This document shows, piece after piece, positions 1 to 10,900 of a stretch of 64,000 bases of DNA. The notes beneath the pieces are model-generated. The model did not search any database. It was not told the DNA's origin and worked only from the letters and a program-made list of their open reading frames with translations. Source of the stretch: Pisaster brevispinus (taxonomy: Eukaryota > Echinodermata > Asteroidea > Forcipulatida > Asteriidae); the NCBI GenBank assembly GCA_023634235.1, contig JAMKCF010000002.1:4641222-4705221 (forward strand), in the 5' to 3' direction. The position numbers were made by a program, and so were the translations under genes. Positions within the stretch are counted from its first letter, which is position 1, and every line of letters starts with the position of its first letter.

Positions 1-339
1 TATTTTAGGGAAACGGGTTAGAAACAAACTAAAACAGTACATAAGAAGTTGAATTACCCATTTTGGGGGGAATCGGATAACCAACAATTACAGCATCCCA
101 ACTAACAGAAAATAGTTCCCTATTATCTATTATGTCAAAATATAAGTGTAAAGTAGTCCCTCAAAAACGGTCGGACGTTGAAGTCTTTAGGAAATGGTGT
201 ACTCCTGGACTTCCGTAAAACCGAAACGCTAGAATTAATACCGCAATCATGAAAAGAGTCAGTTTAAAAAAAACAAAACAACAACAACAACAACAACTAA
301 TTTGTATACTTACGAACAATGTTATAAACGCTTTTTTGT

Positions 340-361
340 TCTTCCATATTTTTAATTTCAG
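340..361 (+). promoter_or_regulatory. Probable 3' splice site of C1q-1
   Basis: A T-rich tract ending in TTTCAG lies directly before the ATG at 362. The same arrangement precedes the paralogue at 59,099. A non-coding 5' exon joined here would explain why no promoter is evident close to the start codon. Confidence 0.55.
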
Positions 362-1174
362 ATGATGATTACCTCAACATTGGCCCTTGTTTTTGGATTA
401 ATGAAAATTCAGTTCATGGTGGCTACAGTTGCAGTTTCACCCGATCCCGATGTGACGTGTAATTCCTGCTGCCAGGGCCGAGACGGAATACATGGAATTC
501 CCGGATCAAACGGGAACAATGGGCCAGCTGGTCCAAGAGGTGATGCAGGCTCTCCGGGTGAGGTTGGTGAACCCGGGACTAAAGGCGACAAGGGATCGGA
601 TGGACTGGTTGGTAGGCAAGGCGCTAAAGGGGATCATGGACTGAAGGGAGAGCAGGGAGTCGGTCAACCAGGGAAACAAGGACCTCAAGGTATGCCTGGA
701 ATGGATGGTTTGAAGGGGGAGAGAGGTGAACATGGACCAGCTGGACAGACTGGTGAAGCAGGTGAATGTAGTACGCGACGGTCAGCATTCACTGCAGTGA
801 GGAATACCCGCTTCAGCGCTTCATCCCCCTATGAGATTTTGCCCTTTGACGAGTTACTGTTTTCAGAGGAAGGAACTGATTTTAACTTGAGCAACGGCAC
901 GTTTACATGTACTGTGCCTGGGATATACGTCTTCATGTTCTCAGTCCTGAAGTCAAGTGGGTCTTCCCTGTATGTTCGTCTGATGAAGAACCATAACCTC
1001 ATTGTTACAGGGTTTTTATACGCTGAAGGTTCTCATCAAATGATCAGCAGTGCGGTTATTCCCCTGCACTTTGGAGATCAAGTTCACTTAGCTGTATACG
1101 GTGAAGTATATAGTGACTCTGATCATTATACGTCTTTCACTGGATTCCTGTTGTACGAAATCTCAACAAAATAG
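362..1174 (+). CDS. Secreted collagen-like C1q-domain protein (C1q-1)
   Basis: A 270-residue protein. A hydrophobic signal peptide covers residues 1 to about 24. A short Cys-rich stretch (C33, C36, C37) follows and could form interchain disulfides. Gly-X-Y collagen repeats run from about residue 39 to 135, with one break at G99-V-G101, and C136 ends the stalk. A C1q domain fills about 141-267, showing the family pattern F..N..G.F.C...G.Y.F (residues 174-191) and the C-terminal GFLLYEI strand. Proteins of this build trimerise and bind microbial or altered-self surfaces; that role is family knowledge, not shown here. The ATG directly follows a pyrimidine-rich stretch ending in CAG (360-361), so a 5'UTR exon probably lies upstream, outside the window. 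AATAAA signals follow the stop at 1188-1198. The frame is intact. It is a close paralogue of the gene at 59,099. Confidence 0.88.
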   Translation: MMITSTLALVFGLMKIQFMVATVAVSPDPDVTCNSCCQGRDGIHGIPGSNGNNGPAGPRGDAGSPGEVGEPGTKGDKGSDGLVGRQGAKGDHGLKGEQGVGQPGKQGPQGMPGMDGLKGERGEHGPAGQTGEAGECSTRRSAFTAVRNTRFSASSPYEILPFDELLFSEEGTDFNLSNGTFTCTVPGIYVFMFSVLKSSGSSLYVRLMKNHNLIVTGFLYAEGSHQMISSAVIPLHFGDQVHLAVYGEVYSDSDHYTSFTGFLLYEISTK

Positions 1175-3650
1175 AGATACACACGAAAATAAAATAAACT
1201 AGACACATAATTAAATACACAAAAACTAACATATACCTCAATGTGTGATGTTATTTTGAAAATATGTTCTAAATTTAAACAATTACTTTATCGGGTAAAA
1301 GCGGCCGTTTTCGTTTTAACAACATGAAACGTGTTTGTGTTAATTCATGTAATTCATGATGACGACACCCATGCATTAATTTTTCTGTAAAAAAAAGTAA
1401 TTCGAAGAAAATGTAAACATTCCTTGCAGTGCGGATTTACGTAGCACGTTATAATTTGTCGGTTTACCTACTAAACTGTCATGCAGTCTGGGAATTCGTA
1501 TTGCATTAGGGTATGACGTTTCTCAACATCCTTATCGAGCCTATTGTCAATCAGAGTGGCTGGATATGTTTATTTCATATACAAATCAGTCAATATCCCC
1601 TCAGAGGGGCTAGATTTACGTATTCCTGGTTAGTTAAGCAAGTAATTGTAAACAGACAAACAACAGTAAAAATTTGACATACATCGACCTTAATACAGGT
1701 TGAATAAACATAATCTATGATGGCAACCTATTATGTACATTTTAAATTTGGTAAACAAACACGTAAAACAAAATCATGAAACAAAGTTAAAAACGTAACC
1801 CTTGTTGTCAACTTGTGTATTTATAATTTGACCCTCGATAATGTACAATAACAAGTCGGAAGGTTTTGTGTTAATTTGATACAGCATTGTTAAGCTAGGG
1901 AGAAACAAAATGGTGCGATACATTGTGTGTGCCCCCTCCTTCCACCATTGGTGCCGTTATATTGAAATCATATCTTGTTTCTCCTCGTTATTACAAGTCT
2001 CTACAATGTTCAATGAAATTTTAAATGGTTTGTATTTTGTCCAAAGCAGAAGAAACAGGAGTTGTTCCTTTGAGGCACCTCTAGGCCCATTTGCCCTAAG
2101 AAGAATCACTTGTACTGTAGCTGTCTAAGCAAATCACTACTTATTGCACAACTATGTATTTACTCCACCCTCCCAGATTTTCCCATTCCATTGCATTTTA
2201 CATCATTTGAAATGATAAACTTTAATTCATTTGTTTCAAAGTGGTTTTCTTTTCTTCAAATAAAATTACACTCGACACCTTCGCTCTTGAGTGTCAGTTT
2301 GATATTAGCGTGTAATACATTTTTTTATGGAGAATTCAATCACTTTTAAATCGCCCAAAGAATTATATAAAGATACCCTTTTGACTTAATCAAACAAAAT
2401 TCAAACAAAGGTTATTTGGATTTGGGCTCACATAAGGTATAAAATGGGGCACCATCTCACTGATAAAGCCTTGCATCTATCTGCTCAATCAACTATTTAT
2501 ATGACACCCTTTGTTTACACAATTCAGCATGCACTTCAACATATCTTACATCTTGACTTGTCAAATATTGCGCTGTACTTTGAGTACATATAATGTTAAG
2601 TACCATTGTGAGTGTTGATGTTTAATCAATAAAACCATAATTTAATTTGATTTTTTTAATTGCGCAACAATTCCTCTCTGGACCGTGCAGACCAATCTGT
2701 TTTTCTTGTCTGACAACGTGTGAATTTCGCTGTGAAAATGTTTCAAATAAAATTGCACTTGTTTACGTTTTAACGTGAGGTTAGTGACTTGTAAGTGTAC
2801 CCTTCTGTCTTCGGGGACTCTTTTAACTAGGGAATGAATTCATCACAAAATCGTATTTGAACGTAAAATCCCTCTTTAAAGGCAATTCCCTTGATCGTAA
2901 AAGAAAAAGATAGTCACGGAAAATCAGTTTGTATTACTTTAACAAACCAATTAATTATAAATGATAACTGATAAAATTGTTGAAAAATACAGTGTGTCAA
3001 AGTTGACTATCATTTTCAGAGTGTACTAGAAGTGAAATCATATTATGCCAGAGTTATGGAAGTATTGATGTGTCACCCGGATGTGTTAAATCATCAAATG
3101 CATTATACTCAACGGGGAAAACCAGCCGGTTTGTTTTTTGCACTGCCCTAGGCACTTGGTGTCTTGGTCTGGCCTGTCTGCGGACATGTCAGAAATAACT
3201 TCTGGTTTTGGGGATCGGGCGATCGAGCGGCGTCCAATGAGCAGCAAGTGGGCCCGCCAAAAATTGTGGTCCGGTTGTAGAGCGGGAAAAGGGCAAGGCT
3301 TGGCTCACTTTATGTCTTAGCTTCAAGCAGCAAACAACGTTCTCTTTCAAACTATTTGTTCTATAGTTTTTTCTATACCAAATGAATCGTGTTTTTCTTC
3401 CGAAAGTTTCTTGGAGTTGAAAGCTTTTGGATTAAACTTGTTGAGTTTGACTCCACGGTTCCGTGCTTTCTTAGGATAATTACACTTGTCGAGGATTTCT
3501 TCAGATCTACTAGTACTACTACTAGTAAGCTAACGGAAACACGGAGCAAAGATCAAGTGCTAAGCGAATTTTATCAGAACGACTACTGTGTGGCTAGCAT
3601 CAGCCGGCCGAGAACTGTAATCCTGTACAGAATCGGAGGAAATTTCTCTT

Positions 3651-5202
3651 TTGTCCGCCATCATGCCCCGTCCCAGCAAGCGGAAGGTGACCACGCCGGC
3701 GCGCCCGAGGAGGTTGGAGGTACCCACCAGGGGCCCGGGACGCGAACGGTCGACTACGGCTAGAGGACAGGCGGCGGGACTGGCACAGCCAACAACGACG
3801 CCTGTCGTGCAGCAGCCAGCACCGCAGCCAGCCCCGCAGCCAGGACCGCAGCCAGGACCGCAGCCAGGACCGCAGCCAGGACCGCAGCCAGCAACGCAGC
3901 CAGCACCGCAGCCAGCCCCGCAGCCAGGACCGCAGTCAGCCCCGCAGCCAGCACCGCAGTCAGGACCGCAGCCAGCAACGCAGCCAGCACCGCAACCAGC
4001 AACGCACCCAGCACTGCAGCCAGCCTCCACGGTGCAAGTGGGACACCCAGCCCCTGCCCCAAGTCAGCAAGTGGGGGGACAACCTGCAACGGCGAATACG
4101 GGCGTCTTCCACCAAGCTACCGCCGGGTTGGGTGAGTTGGGGAACATGCATGGTAACGGCTTACCCATGTCATTTAATATGATGGTACCCGGGACACAAA
4201 CTCCAGGGGCTTTTCCCTGTGCAAGTACTAGTAGTAGTAATATTAATGGGGGGTTACCAGGTGTTATGCCAGGCACCACTTTTAATTCAGATAGTTTTCA
4301 CTCATGGGTTCCAATGGGGGGGGGGGGCATGCCCACCCAAACGTTGAGTATGGGGAGTTCACAGGCCACTTACCCGACCCGTTTTGCCCGATCCACAGGT
4401 GATTGTTGTTGATGGGGTTTCAACCCAACCCCTCCCCATCCCCAGACTTGGGTCCACTAGTCTTTTGTGTGGGCATGTGTTCCAGTCAGTTAAGGAGAAC
4501 ATTTGGAGGAGGGAGTATATTGACATGTCTTTGCTAATTCAGGACAGTGCGGCCGCAGCCCTAGTTCGCTCTCAAAAGGCATAAAAAGTGTCACTAGTGG
4601 TGGAAGGTAATACACTTTTCTTGCGACCTAACTCCGCTAGCATTGGCCGCCAACATAAGCTGGATTCATGGGAAACATGGATTCCGGCATTTCACACGTT
4701 CATGGCGGTTTATTTAATGCAATTCCCCCTACAAGCCATCGAAATGCTAAAATATGCAGAAATTGTCCGCACGGCAGCTGTTCAATTTCCGGGCACTGGT
4801 TGGAAGCTCTATGACGAACAGTTTCGGATTGGGCAACAATTGCAACCAACTAGGTCATGGGCGGAGTTAGATGCCGAGTTATGGTTAACTGTTGCCGCTT
4901 CCACAGTGGCAGCTGCCGCGACCCCGCGTGACAATGTCCAGCAGCGGGTCAGTGGGAAATTGTGCTATGCGTTTAATGGTCCCAATGGCTGTAGATTCAT
5001 TGGATGCAAATACATGCACCAATGCACGAAGTGCTCTAGGTCGGGGCACGGGGCGCTTGCGTGCAGAGGGGGTACCCAGTCCAGACATGCCAGAGTCACA
5101 CAGAGGGACCGAAAGGGATCGGGTTCACACACAGGGCGGGCAGTTTTCAACTGTTGCAGCTCCCCCGCCCGACAGGGGCGTTACTACCACCAAGGGTAAT
5201 TT
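3651..5202 (+). pseudogene. gag-like region of the DIRS/Ngaro-like element
   Basis: The first open stretch (3,651-4,412) begins basic and Pro/Arg-rich, then carries a 12-base-periodic Pro-Gln repeat (about 3,809-4,020) encoding PAPQ/PGPQ units. The frame shifts near 4,390-4,412. The next stretch contains the DIRS-gag-type segment GHVFQSVKENIWRREYIDM, then a stop at 4,582-4,584, and continues in the same frame to about 5,199. Near the end, a Cys/His cluster of the form C..C...GH....C (about 4,960-5,070) resembles the nucleic-acid-binding end of DIRS gag proteins. At least one frameshift and one nonsense codon make it non-functional. Confidence 0.65.
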
Positions 5203-5259
5203 TCGTTCTCCCAACCCCAATTAAGTTAGTGGTTCTTGAGTAGGTGGCTTCATGGTTAT

Positions 5260-5907
5260 GATAATGCCGTTGACAAGTCTGTTTTATTACAGGGTTTTAC
5301 GGAAGGGTTTGCATTGGGATATACTGGCCCTCGTGTCAGCAGGGACTCTGAGTGCCTGCGTTCTGCATAAGCACAACCCAATATTGCATTGAAAAGCTTG
5401 CTAAGGAAATTCAGGCTGGGCGTATAGCGGGGCCTTTCGCGTCCCGACCCCTTAAGCAACTTCAATGTTCACCTATTGGGATCGTGCCGAAAAGGGAACC
5501 GGGCTCATTTCGTATGATTCACCATTTGTCATTTCCACAAGGTTGTACAATTAATGATTTTATTGACAAAGAGCAGTGTAAGGTCAAATACGCATCATTT
5601 GATGTGGCAGTTCAATTAGTTAAGCAATCAGGAAAAGTGGCATGGCTTGCCAAATCTGACATTAAATCGGCAATTCGCCTTCTTCCGGTTTCTCCTAGGA
5701 ACTATGAGCTTTTGGGGTTCACTTTTGCTAACCAGTTTTATTTTGATAAATGTCTACCGATGGGATGCTTTATTTCATGTGCACTTTTTGAAAAGTTTAG
5801 AACTTTCCTTGAGTTCCGGGTGCGCCAAATGGCGGCGGTTGGCCACGTTACGCATTATCTTGATGATTTTTTGTTCATTGCTCCCACCCAAAAGGCATGC
5901 CAGGTCC
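5260..5907 (+). pseudogene. DIRS-type reverse transcriptase, 3' truncated
   Basis: Recognisable DIRS-family blocks appear in order: GRIAGPF, SPIGIVPKREPGSFRMIHHL, the catalytic-Asp block SDIKSAIRLLPVSP, DKCLPMGCFISCALFEKF and HYLDDFLF with the catalytic DD pair. The 5' end (5,260-5,350) is still DIRS-like but in another frame. Just after the YLDD block, at about 5,905, the sequence passes straight into the SGNH-like region, so the RT thumb and RNase H are missing. An internal deletion is the simplest explanation. Confidence 0.75.
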
Positions 5908-6421
5908 GTGTGGATTGTGGGTGATTCCTTGGTGCGTTGGGCAACCCATGAGATGGCAGTCCCGTCCCAAGTTCGTTGGAAAGGGAAAGGTGGCGCACAA
6001 CTCCACGACATTCCTCAGTTGCTGGGCCAGATAGGTTGTGGGTATCCTTCTTTAATTATTTTGCCTATTTGATCAAATGATTTGGTTAGCAATAACTTTT
6101 TCGCGCTTCGACAGAGAATCACTTTGGCGATTGCAAACTGCAAAGAGCAGTTTCCGGCGGCCACGCTGGTATGGTCAGACATACTCCCTCGTATGTTTTA
6201 CTACGGTGCCGTTTCACAACCATCTTTAGAGCGGGTGCGTAAACTGGCCAACCGGTGGGCGAGGAATCAGTGCCGGAAGAAGGGGCCTCGAGTCCTCCAG
6301 CACCCAGAATTCCACTGGTCCAATTGCAGCCAATTTCGGAAGGGATGGTGTGCATCTTTCTCCTGAAGGCAATGACATTAATGTTGATATTGTAAGATTT
6401 AGGATCAGGATAGCGCCGTGA
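5908..6421 (+). pseudogene. SGNH-hydrolase-like domain of the DIRS/Ngaro-like element
   Basis: Three SGNH family blocks are visible over several frames. The nucleophile block is VWIVGDSLV (about 5,912). The Gly/Asn block LP..SNDL (about 6,060-6,085) has its expected Gly codon turned into TGA. The C-terminal block DGVHLSPEGN (about 6,340-6,375) holds the catalytic Asp and His. ATLVWSDILPR lies between them. Frameshifts near 6,345 and the stop near 6,070 break it. Hydrolase domains of this kind occur in some Ngaro elements, which supports the class assignment. Confidence 0.6.
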
Positions 6422-6600
6422 TGTGCCACAAGGGCTATTATATGCCATACATACCAATGGCAGGAAATCAACACATTGTAATTTATCAAATAAAACATAT
6501 TTAATGTAAGGATTATTGTAGCTCTGGTATTAGTAGCGCCGTGATGTGCCACACAGGCTAATTTGGGCCATATGTACCAACGGCCCAAAAATAAACACAC
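6408..6600 (+). repeat. Direct repeat near the element's 3' end
   Basis: A block starting TAGCGCCGTGATGTGCCAC, with a CATA..TACCAA core and an AAA..AACACA end, occurs at about 6,410-6,475 and again at about 6,535-6,600. DIRS/Ngaro elements end in split direct or inverted repeats, so this may be a remnant of that terminal structure. Confidence 0.5.
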
Positions 6601-6756
6601 TACACAAGTATGGATCTAATTATAGCGCTGGGTAGTTTCCCTCGGGCTATCTCCTTCCGCATGTTCCAGCTGTGGTAGCAGTTGTAGTAGTCTGAGAACA
6701 TTCCAGAAGGGCTATTAAATATTTGTTTTTGTTTTTGATGTTAACCTATCGTGATT

Positions 6757-7222
6757 TGGTGGTCAGGGGTATCACCTACGAGTATGTACCTACTGGTGGT
6801 CATGGGTATCACCATTTGTTGTATTGTACGGGTGGTCATGGGTATCACCATTTTTTGTATTGTACGGGTGGTCATGGGTATCACCTGTTTTTTGTTTACT
6901 TACTGGTGGTCATGGGTATCACCTATTTTTGTTACTTATTGGTGGTCATGGGAATCACCTATTTTTGTTTACTTAATGGTGGTCAAGGGTATCACCTAAT
7001 TGTTGTTACTTATTGGTGGTCATGGGTATCACCTATTTTTGTTTACTTACTGGTGGTCATGGGTATCACCTATTTTGTTTACTTACTGGTGGTCATGGGT
7101 ATCACCTATTTTTGTTTACTTACTGGTGGTCATGGTATCACCTATTTTTGTTTATTTTATGGTGGTCATGGGTATCACCTGTTATTGTTTTTTTCTCACT
7201 AGTGATCTTGGGTATCACCTTG
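6757..7222 (+). repeat. 37-bp minisatellite, about 13 units
   Basis: The unit is close to GGTGGTCATGGGTATCACC followed by a T-rich spacer of about 18 bases. Units begin near 6,759, 6,795, 6,831, 6,868, 6,905 and so on to about 7,203, with slightly varying lengths. Each unit starts GGTG and its core ends CACC, giving a weak hairpin. All three frames are open through much of it, but that reflects composition rather than coding. Confidence 0.85.
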
Positions 7223-8884
7223 GCCTTTTTGCTAAAAACCGGTTGCCCACTTTTTGGTATCCGGTGTGAGATATTGGCTTGAAGCTACGACGTACAAACA
7301 TATCACTTTTGTTTCCGTTTCCACCCCCATTTTTAACTGAGTTTGGGTATAAATGCTTATTAGCTTATTAGCTACTACCTGGACGGAAATAGGAAGTTGG
7401 CAGGGACCACTACTTTCGCTTAGTGGATCGGATCGAGGGGGCTCCTCGTTATTAACTTCACTGCTGCGGAGTGAGTTCTTAATTGGTTTAACCGTTTTGA
7501 CCAACTTGCTCCAGTCATCGTCCTACCTTCCCCATAGTTTGCAGCTAATAAGCTAGACTGTTATTTTCAGAACCACGTAGTTTCCCAAAGTAGTCTCCCG
7601 AATTCCAAAATCTACTCAGCGACATTAGAATAAAGAGCAAGACCTAGTTCCCTAAGAACAAATTTACACAGCTAGTAGATATAAACATGGTGTTACCGCA
7701 AAACCGTATTTACATTGGTTTATATCTTGTATTGATTTGAAATTGTTAGGTTTGTTATGAATCGTAAGGAAAATAAAACCAAAATTAATTTGGACGAAAA
7801 TCAATTTGCGTATCAGCTACCGGGGCCAAAACCCCTAATAATAGTATTATCAGTTACAATACATATTTGTACATGTTTTAGTTGTCATATTACGTTATAT
7901 GAATATCTAAGTTTTGCCATGATTTGAGGTATAAATCGAGTGCTTGGTTGTTAAGGCTAGTTTGAAGTCATATTTACTTATTTGGTTTCGTACATTTTGA
8001 CAGGTAGATTTCCTACTAAGACTGTCATACCTGTACATGCAAAGAAAAGCGAAAGGTGTGTTCTGATGCCATCAAAGCATTTGACTAATTTATTGTTTGA
8101 TTTGCTTTCAGCAGCTCAGAAATAAAAAAATGAAAAAGGGATATTACACCAATGGTTTATTAAGAGTATATTTGAAAAATGTCATTACCGTAGGTAGGGC
8201 CACAATTTGTAGATTTATTTAGCGTATTGCTTCTTTATATGTATAATAAACAATAATTAGACACATTGATACACTAAAAGTAACCTGTGAAAGTTGGATA
8301 CAATGTCTACTTGCTGAACAAAGTTAACAAACTATCACAATTTTGATTATACAAACGTCGTATCCATCCACGTTTAGCGAAGTGACAGCAGGTACCAAGC
8401 GCATCCCTGGACGCAGCAATCGCAAAATAAAACCATCCCTCGGTAGTTAGACAAGCTGTTCATTTATGCAGAATTTGTTATCAGATTCCATTTTAATTTA
8501 ATTTGTGTTTTCTAATCAAAAGGAGCATTTCAGAGGATTAAACAACATAAAAACAACAAAGCAGGTTGCCTTCTTCTCTTAATTACCAACGTTATAACAA
8601 ATAAGCCCTTGGGCGGAAGTTACAACAACGGAGTCCTACCAGTTAATACCAGTATATTTTATTTCCTTACACTACAGTTGTTATTGGACAAAAATCGGGC
8701 CGAGGTTTTGTGTACATTAAATTATTGTGTATGACAAACAAGTATATAGATATATATTTCCAAATTCAATTCAATCTAAGAAACACAGCGGGCGTTTTTG
8801 TAATGGTTTACAATGTTTATGTACAATGAAAAGTTATTGTCAAAACCAAGACTGGATCCAAAACTGAGATCGCAGTAAAAGGGA

Positions 8885-8945
8885 TGCGGTGCATCTAAAG
8901 GGAACATTTGGGGGCGGGGCATCTAGAGGGAACAGTTGGGGAGGG
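8885..8945 (+). repeat. 28-bp minisatellite, about 2 units
   Basis: Two degenerate copies of the GCATCTAGAGGGAACAGTTG-type unit precede the short-tail fragment. The long form of the same array lies at 26,360-26,870. Confidence 0.7.
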
Positions 8946-8965
8946 GCAACCAAAGGAAAAAGTTA

Positions 8966-9302
8966 GGAATATTCTCATTCTCTTCATTGTCTCTCTCATC
9001 ATCAACATCTTCCTCCTCATCAAACATCGACATCTTAAGATCACCAAGGAGAAGGAAACTAATGTAGCCAAAGCTGATCCCTACATGGAGCTGCAACCAA
9101 GGAGGACAAGAACAGAGTCTACATGGAACCTACTACGGCTACAACTACCGCACAAGATACCTACTACCAACCAGTTGAAGTAGAGACTAACAGCCCAGAG
9201 TATGACTACGCTCGGCCAGAGGGCAGCATTAACACCTGCTACGAAGCGGTCAGAAAGCCACAGAGTTCAACTGAGAGACCATATCAGAATATTAACAATT
9301 AA
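8966..9302 (+). pseudogene. Short-tail Ig-receptor fragment 1 (membrane helix and tail only)
   Basis: Encodes a membrane helix (LFIVSLIINIFLLIKHRHLK) and the short tyrosine-rich tail, but no signal peptide or Ig domains; a 28-bp minisatellite takes their place. One base is missing after the YMELQP codons (CCAAGGAGG where relatives have CCAACGGAGG), so the frame shifts near 9,100. The rest of the tail remains recognisable to the TAA at 9,300-9,302, including the codons for a final PYQNI. An AATAAA at 9,476 in the conserved 3' flank may be the family's polyadenylation signal. Relatives are at 16,005, 26,900 and 62,835. Confidence 0.75.
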
Positions 9303-10900
9303 CTTGGTGGAAAACAGGTGAAACACTAACATCTTAAAAACTTTGAAGGGTGATGAAAGAACCGTCACGCTTAATTTGACTCTGGACATTGATGGGGTTA
9401 GAAAAATACCATGAACAATTGTCAATAACTTTCTCTGTCGGATTGTCTTGAGCCGACAGCTTTTATGACACCATCAATAAAAACATGAATCTAGGCCCAG
9501 CAACGGACCCTTATTAAGTCTTTTAGCAATTCAATACTTTATCCCAACTCAATCAGCCAATAATAGATATAGGGATAAATACAGAGTGGAAGTTGATTAC
9601 GTTGTTGGGGTCTCCAAAAAGCAGAGGTCGTCGAGTAGCGACCCCAAGACGTGTGTAGCTTAAAGGTATCAGTTGCATACAGATTTTGAGTTTGTATGTT
9701 AAACACCAAATGATCATTACTAAGTTAAACTTTTGTACAAAAAAATGTTAGCAAAGGCTTCTATATTCGTTTATTGAAGACATACAAACTTAGTATTGGC
9801 AAGTAAAAAGTATAATCAATCATTGAGATTTACGTTTTAGTACATTATATTTTTATTATAACATTTTTTGAAGGGGTTGGTGTTGAATTTTCTCTGAAAT
9901 ACCACCCTCATTTCACAGTTAATGGTGTAGACATTACAAGATTCGTATTCAATTGTAATTGACTTTATAGCAAATGTTCCTTGCAGAGAATACAATTGTA
10001 AAACTCTAGTTCTGACATACTACCTTGAGAAATTAATTGCTATATGAGATATCCCTAGTAAATCTGCCTGGGCGGGTTTTAAATATTTAAGTTTCTCAAA
10101 AAACGAAAAACTGTTTAATATTCTACTACTGTTTTTTTTTTTTTTAATCTACAGAGTAAATAACTTGATCAAAACATCATTATTGAACAGGCCCTTCACA
10201 TAATGGTGATGCTAAACGAAAAGGGGGGGGGGGGTTGGTAGGTGGAGAGCGTAGCTGCGTATTATGCGATTAGAGATGCGATTAGAGTCCATTCTGTGCC
10301 AAAAACCCGCATGTGCACACACAGGGTGTAAGACTAGACTGCGCTTTGGGTTGTGCTGCATTTGGACCAAATTGACGTCCAGCAACCACGTGACCAAAGA
10401 CACTAATCCCTACACGTCGCAACTCTCACAATAAACATGTCGGGGAGGGGGGTTGCAAAGCGGTGTTCTCCAAAAAATATGTGTCCATCGCCCCATACCA
10501 TTTACCTGCTATACAAACCTGTACATTCCATTGCGAAAGTCTCACCCCACACCCTCCTCCCCGATTGGTTATCTTTCCCCCTTATTCGTCCCCTATACCC
10601 AATCAAATTGTACAGAGTCTGGCGCCGCCACCGGCATGTAATGTAATTGGGCAATACAGTGAGAGGTACAGTATTCACAATATCAGTTTTTTGTTTTAAT
10701 AAGCTGCGTGTCTAGTGGGAAATCTACAGATAGTCAAAGTTCAACCTAAGTGCTCGAAACTGATGAAGCGTCATGTATACTTAACACACACTATTGAAAT
10801 CTTGGAGCTATGAATTGAAGTTGGTTATTCAATGTGAGGAGTGCGCGCAGTGATTTGCAACCAATGTAATCTCATTCTGACTTTGAGAATACACTCCAAC
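9303..10900. other. Intergenic: 3' flank of fragment 1 and 5' flank of long-tail gene 1
   Basis: 9,303-10,150 matches the sequence after short-tail gene 2 (17,870-18,640). 10,200-10,900 matches 18,725-19,872 upstream of long-tail gene 2, including a CCAATCA box near 10,598 and a G-run near 10,222. No other gene is visible. Confidence 0.7.
10205..10900 (+). promoter_or_regulatory. Conserved upstream region of the type-B receptor genes
   Basis: About 600 bases are shared, apart from one insertion of roughly 480 bases, with the region before long-tail gene 2. Conservation outside the coding part and immediate adjacency to the start codon suggest promoter plus 5'UTR. I see no clear TATA box. Confidence 0.4.

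Larger units (their letters stand above)
3032..7440 (+). mobile_element. Decayed DIRS/Ngaro-like tyrosine-recombinase-group retrotransposon
   Basis: This block is missing from the otherwise matching sequence at about 61,233, where the flanks join directly (GTGTACTAGAAG to GCTCCTCG). It contains a Pro/Gln-rich gag region, a DIRS-type gag with a Cys/His cluster, a DIRS-type reverse transcriptase, an SGNH-hydrolase-like region (known from Ngaro elements), a direct repeat and a minisatellite. RNase H and the tyrosine recombinase were not found, and the reading frames are broken. Exact ends are uncertain because this group does not reliably make target-site duplications, and some of the 5' part could be host sequence lost from the other copy. 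Confidence 0.75.
1..9700. repeat. Segmental duplication, copy 1 (partner 58,750-63,547)
   Basis: The C1q gene, its 3' flank, the flank from 7,440 onward, the short-tail receptor fragment and the fragment's 3' flank recur in the same order and strand at 58,750-63,547. Copy 1 has two large extra blocks: about 520 bases near 1,711-2,228, and the DIRS/Ngaro-like element at about 3,032-7,440. Apart from these, 1,200-3,030 and 7,440-8,880 hold no gene I can recognise. Confidence 0.85.

Noticed and set aside
3560..4151. Cys-Gly-rich and Ala/Leu-rich proteins antisense to the gag region
   Set aside because: They are antisense readings of the Pro-Gln codon repeat, with no supporting start context or homology.
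6757..7222. CRISPR-like array
   Set aside because: Spacers are not unique but near copies of one another, there are no cas genes, and the genome is eukaryotic; it is a minisatellite. The same applies to 26,360-26,870.
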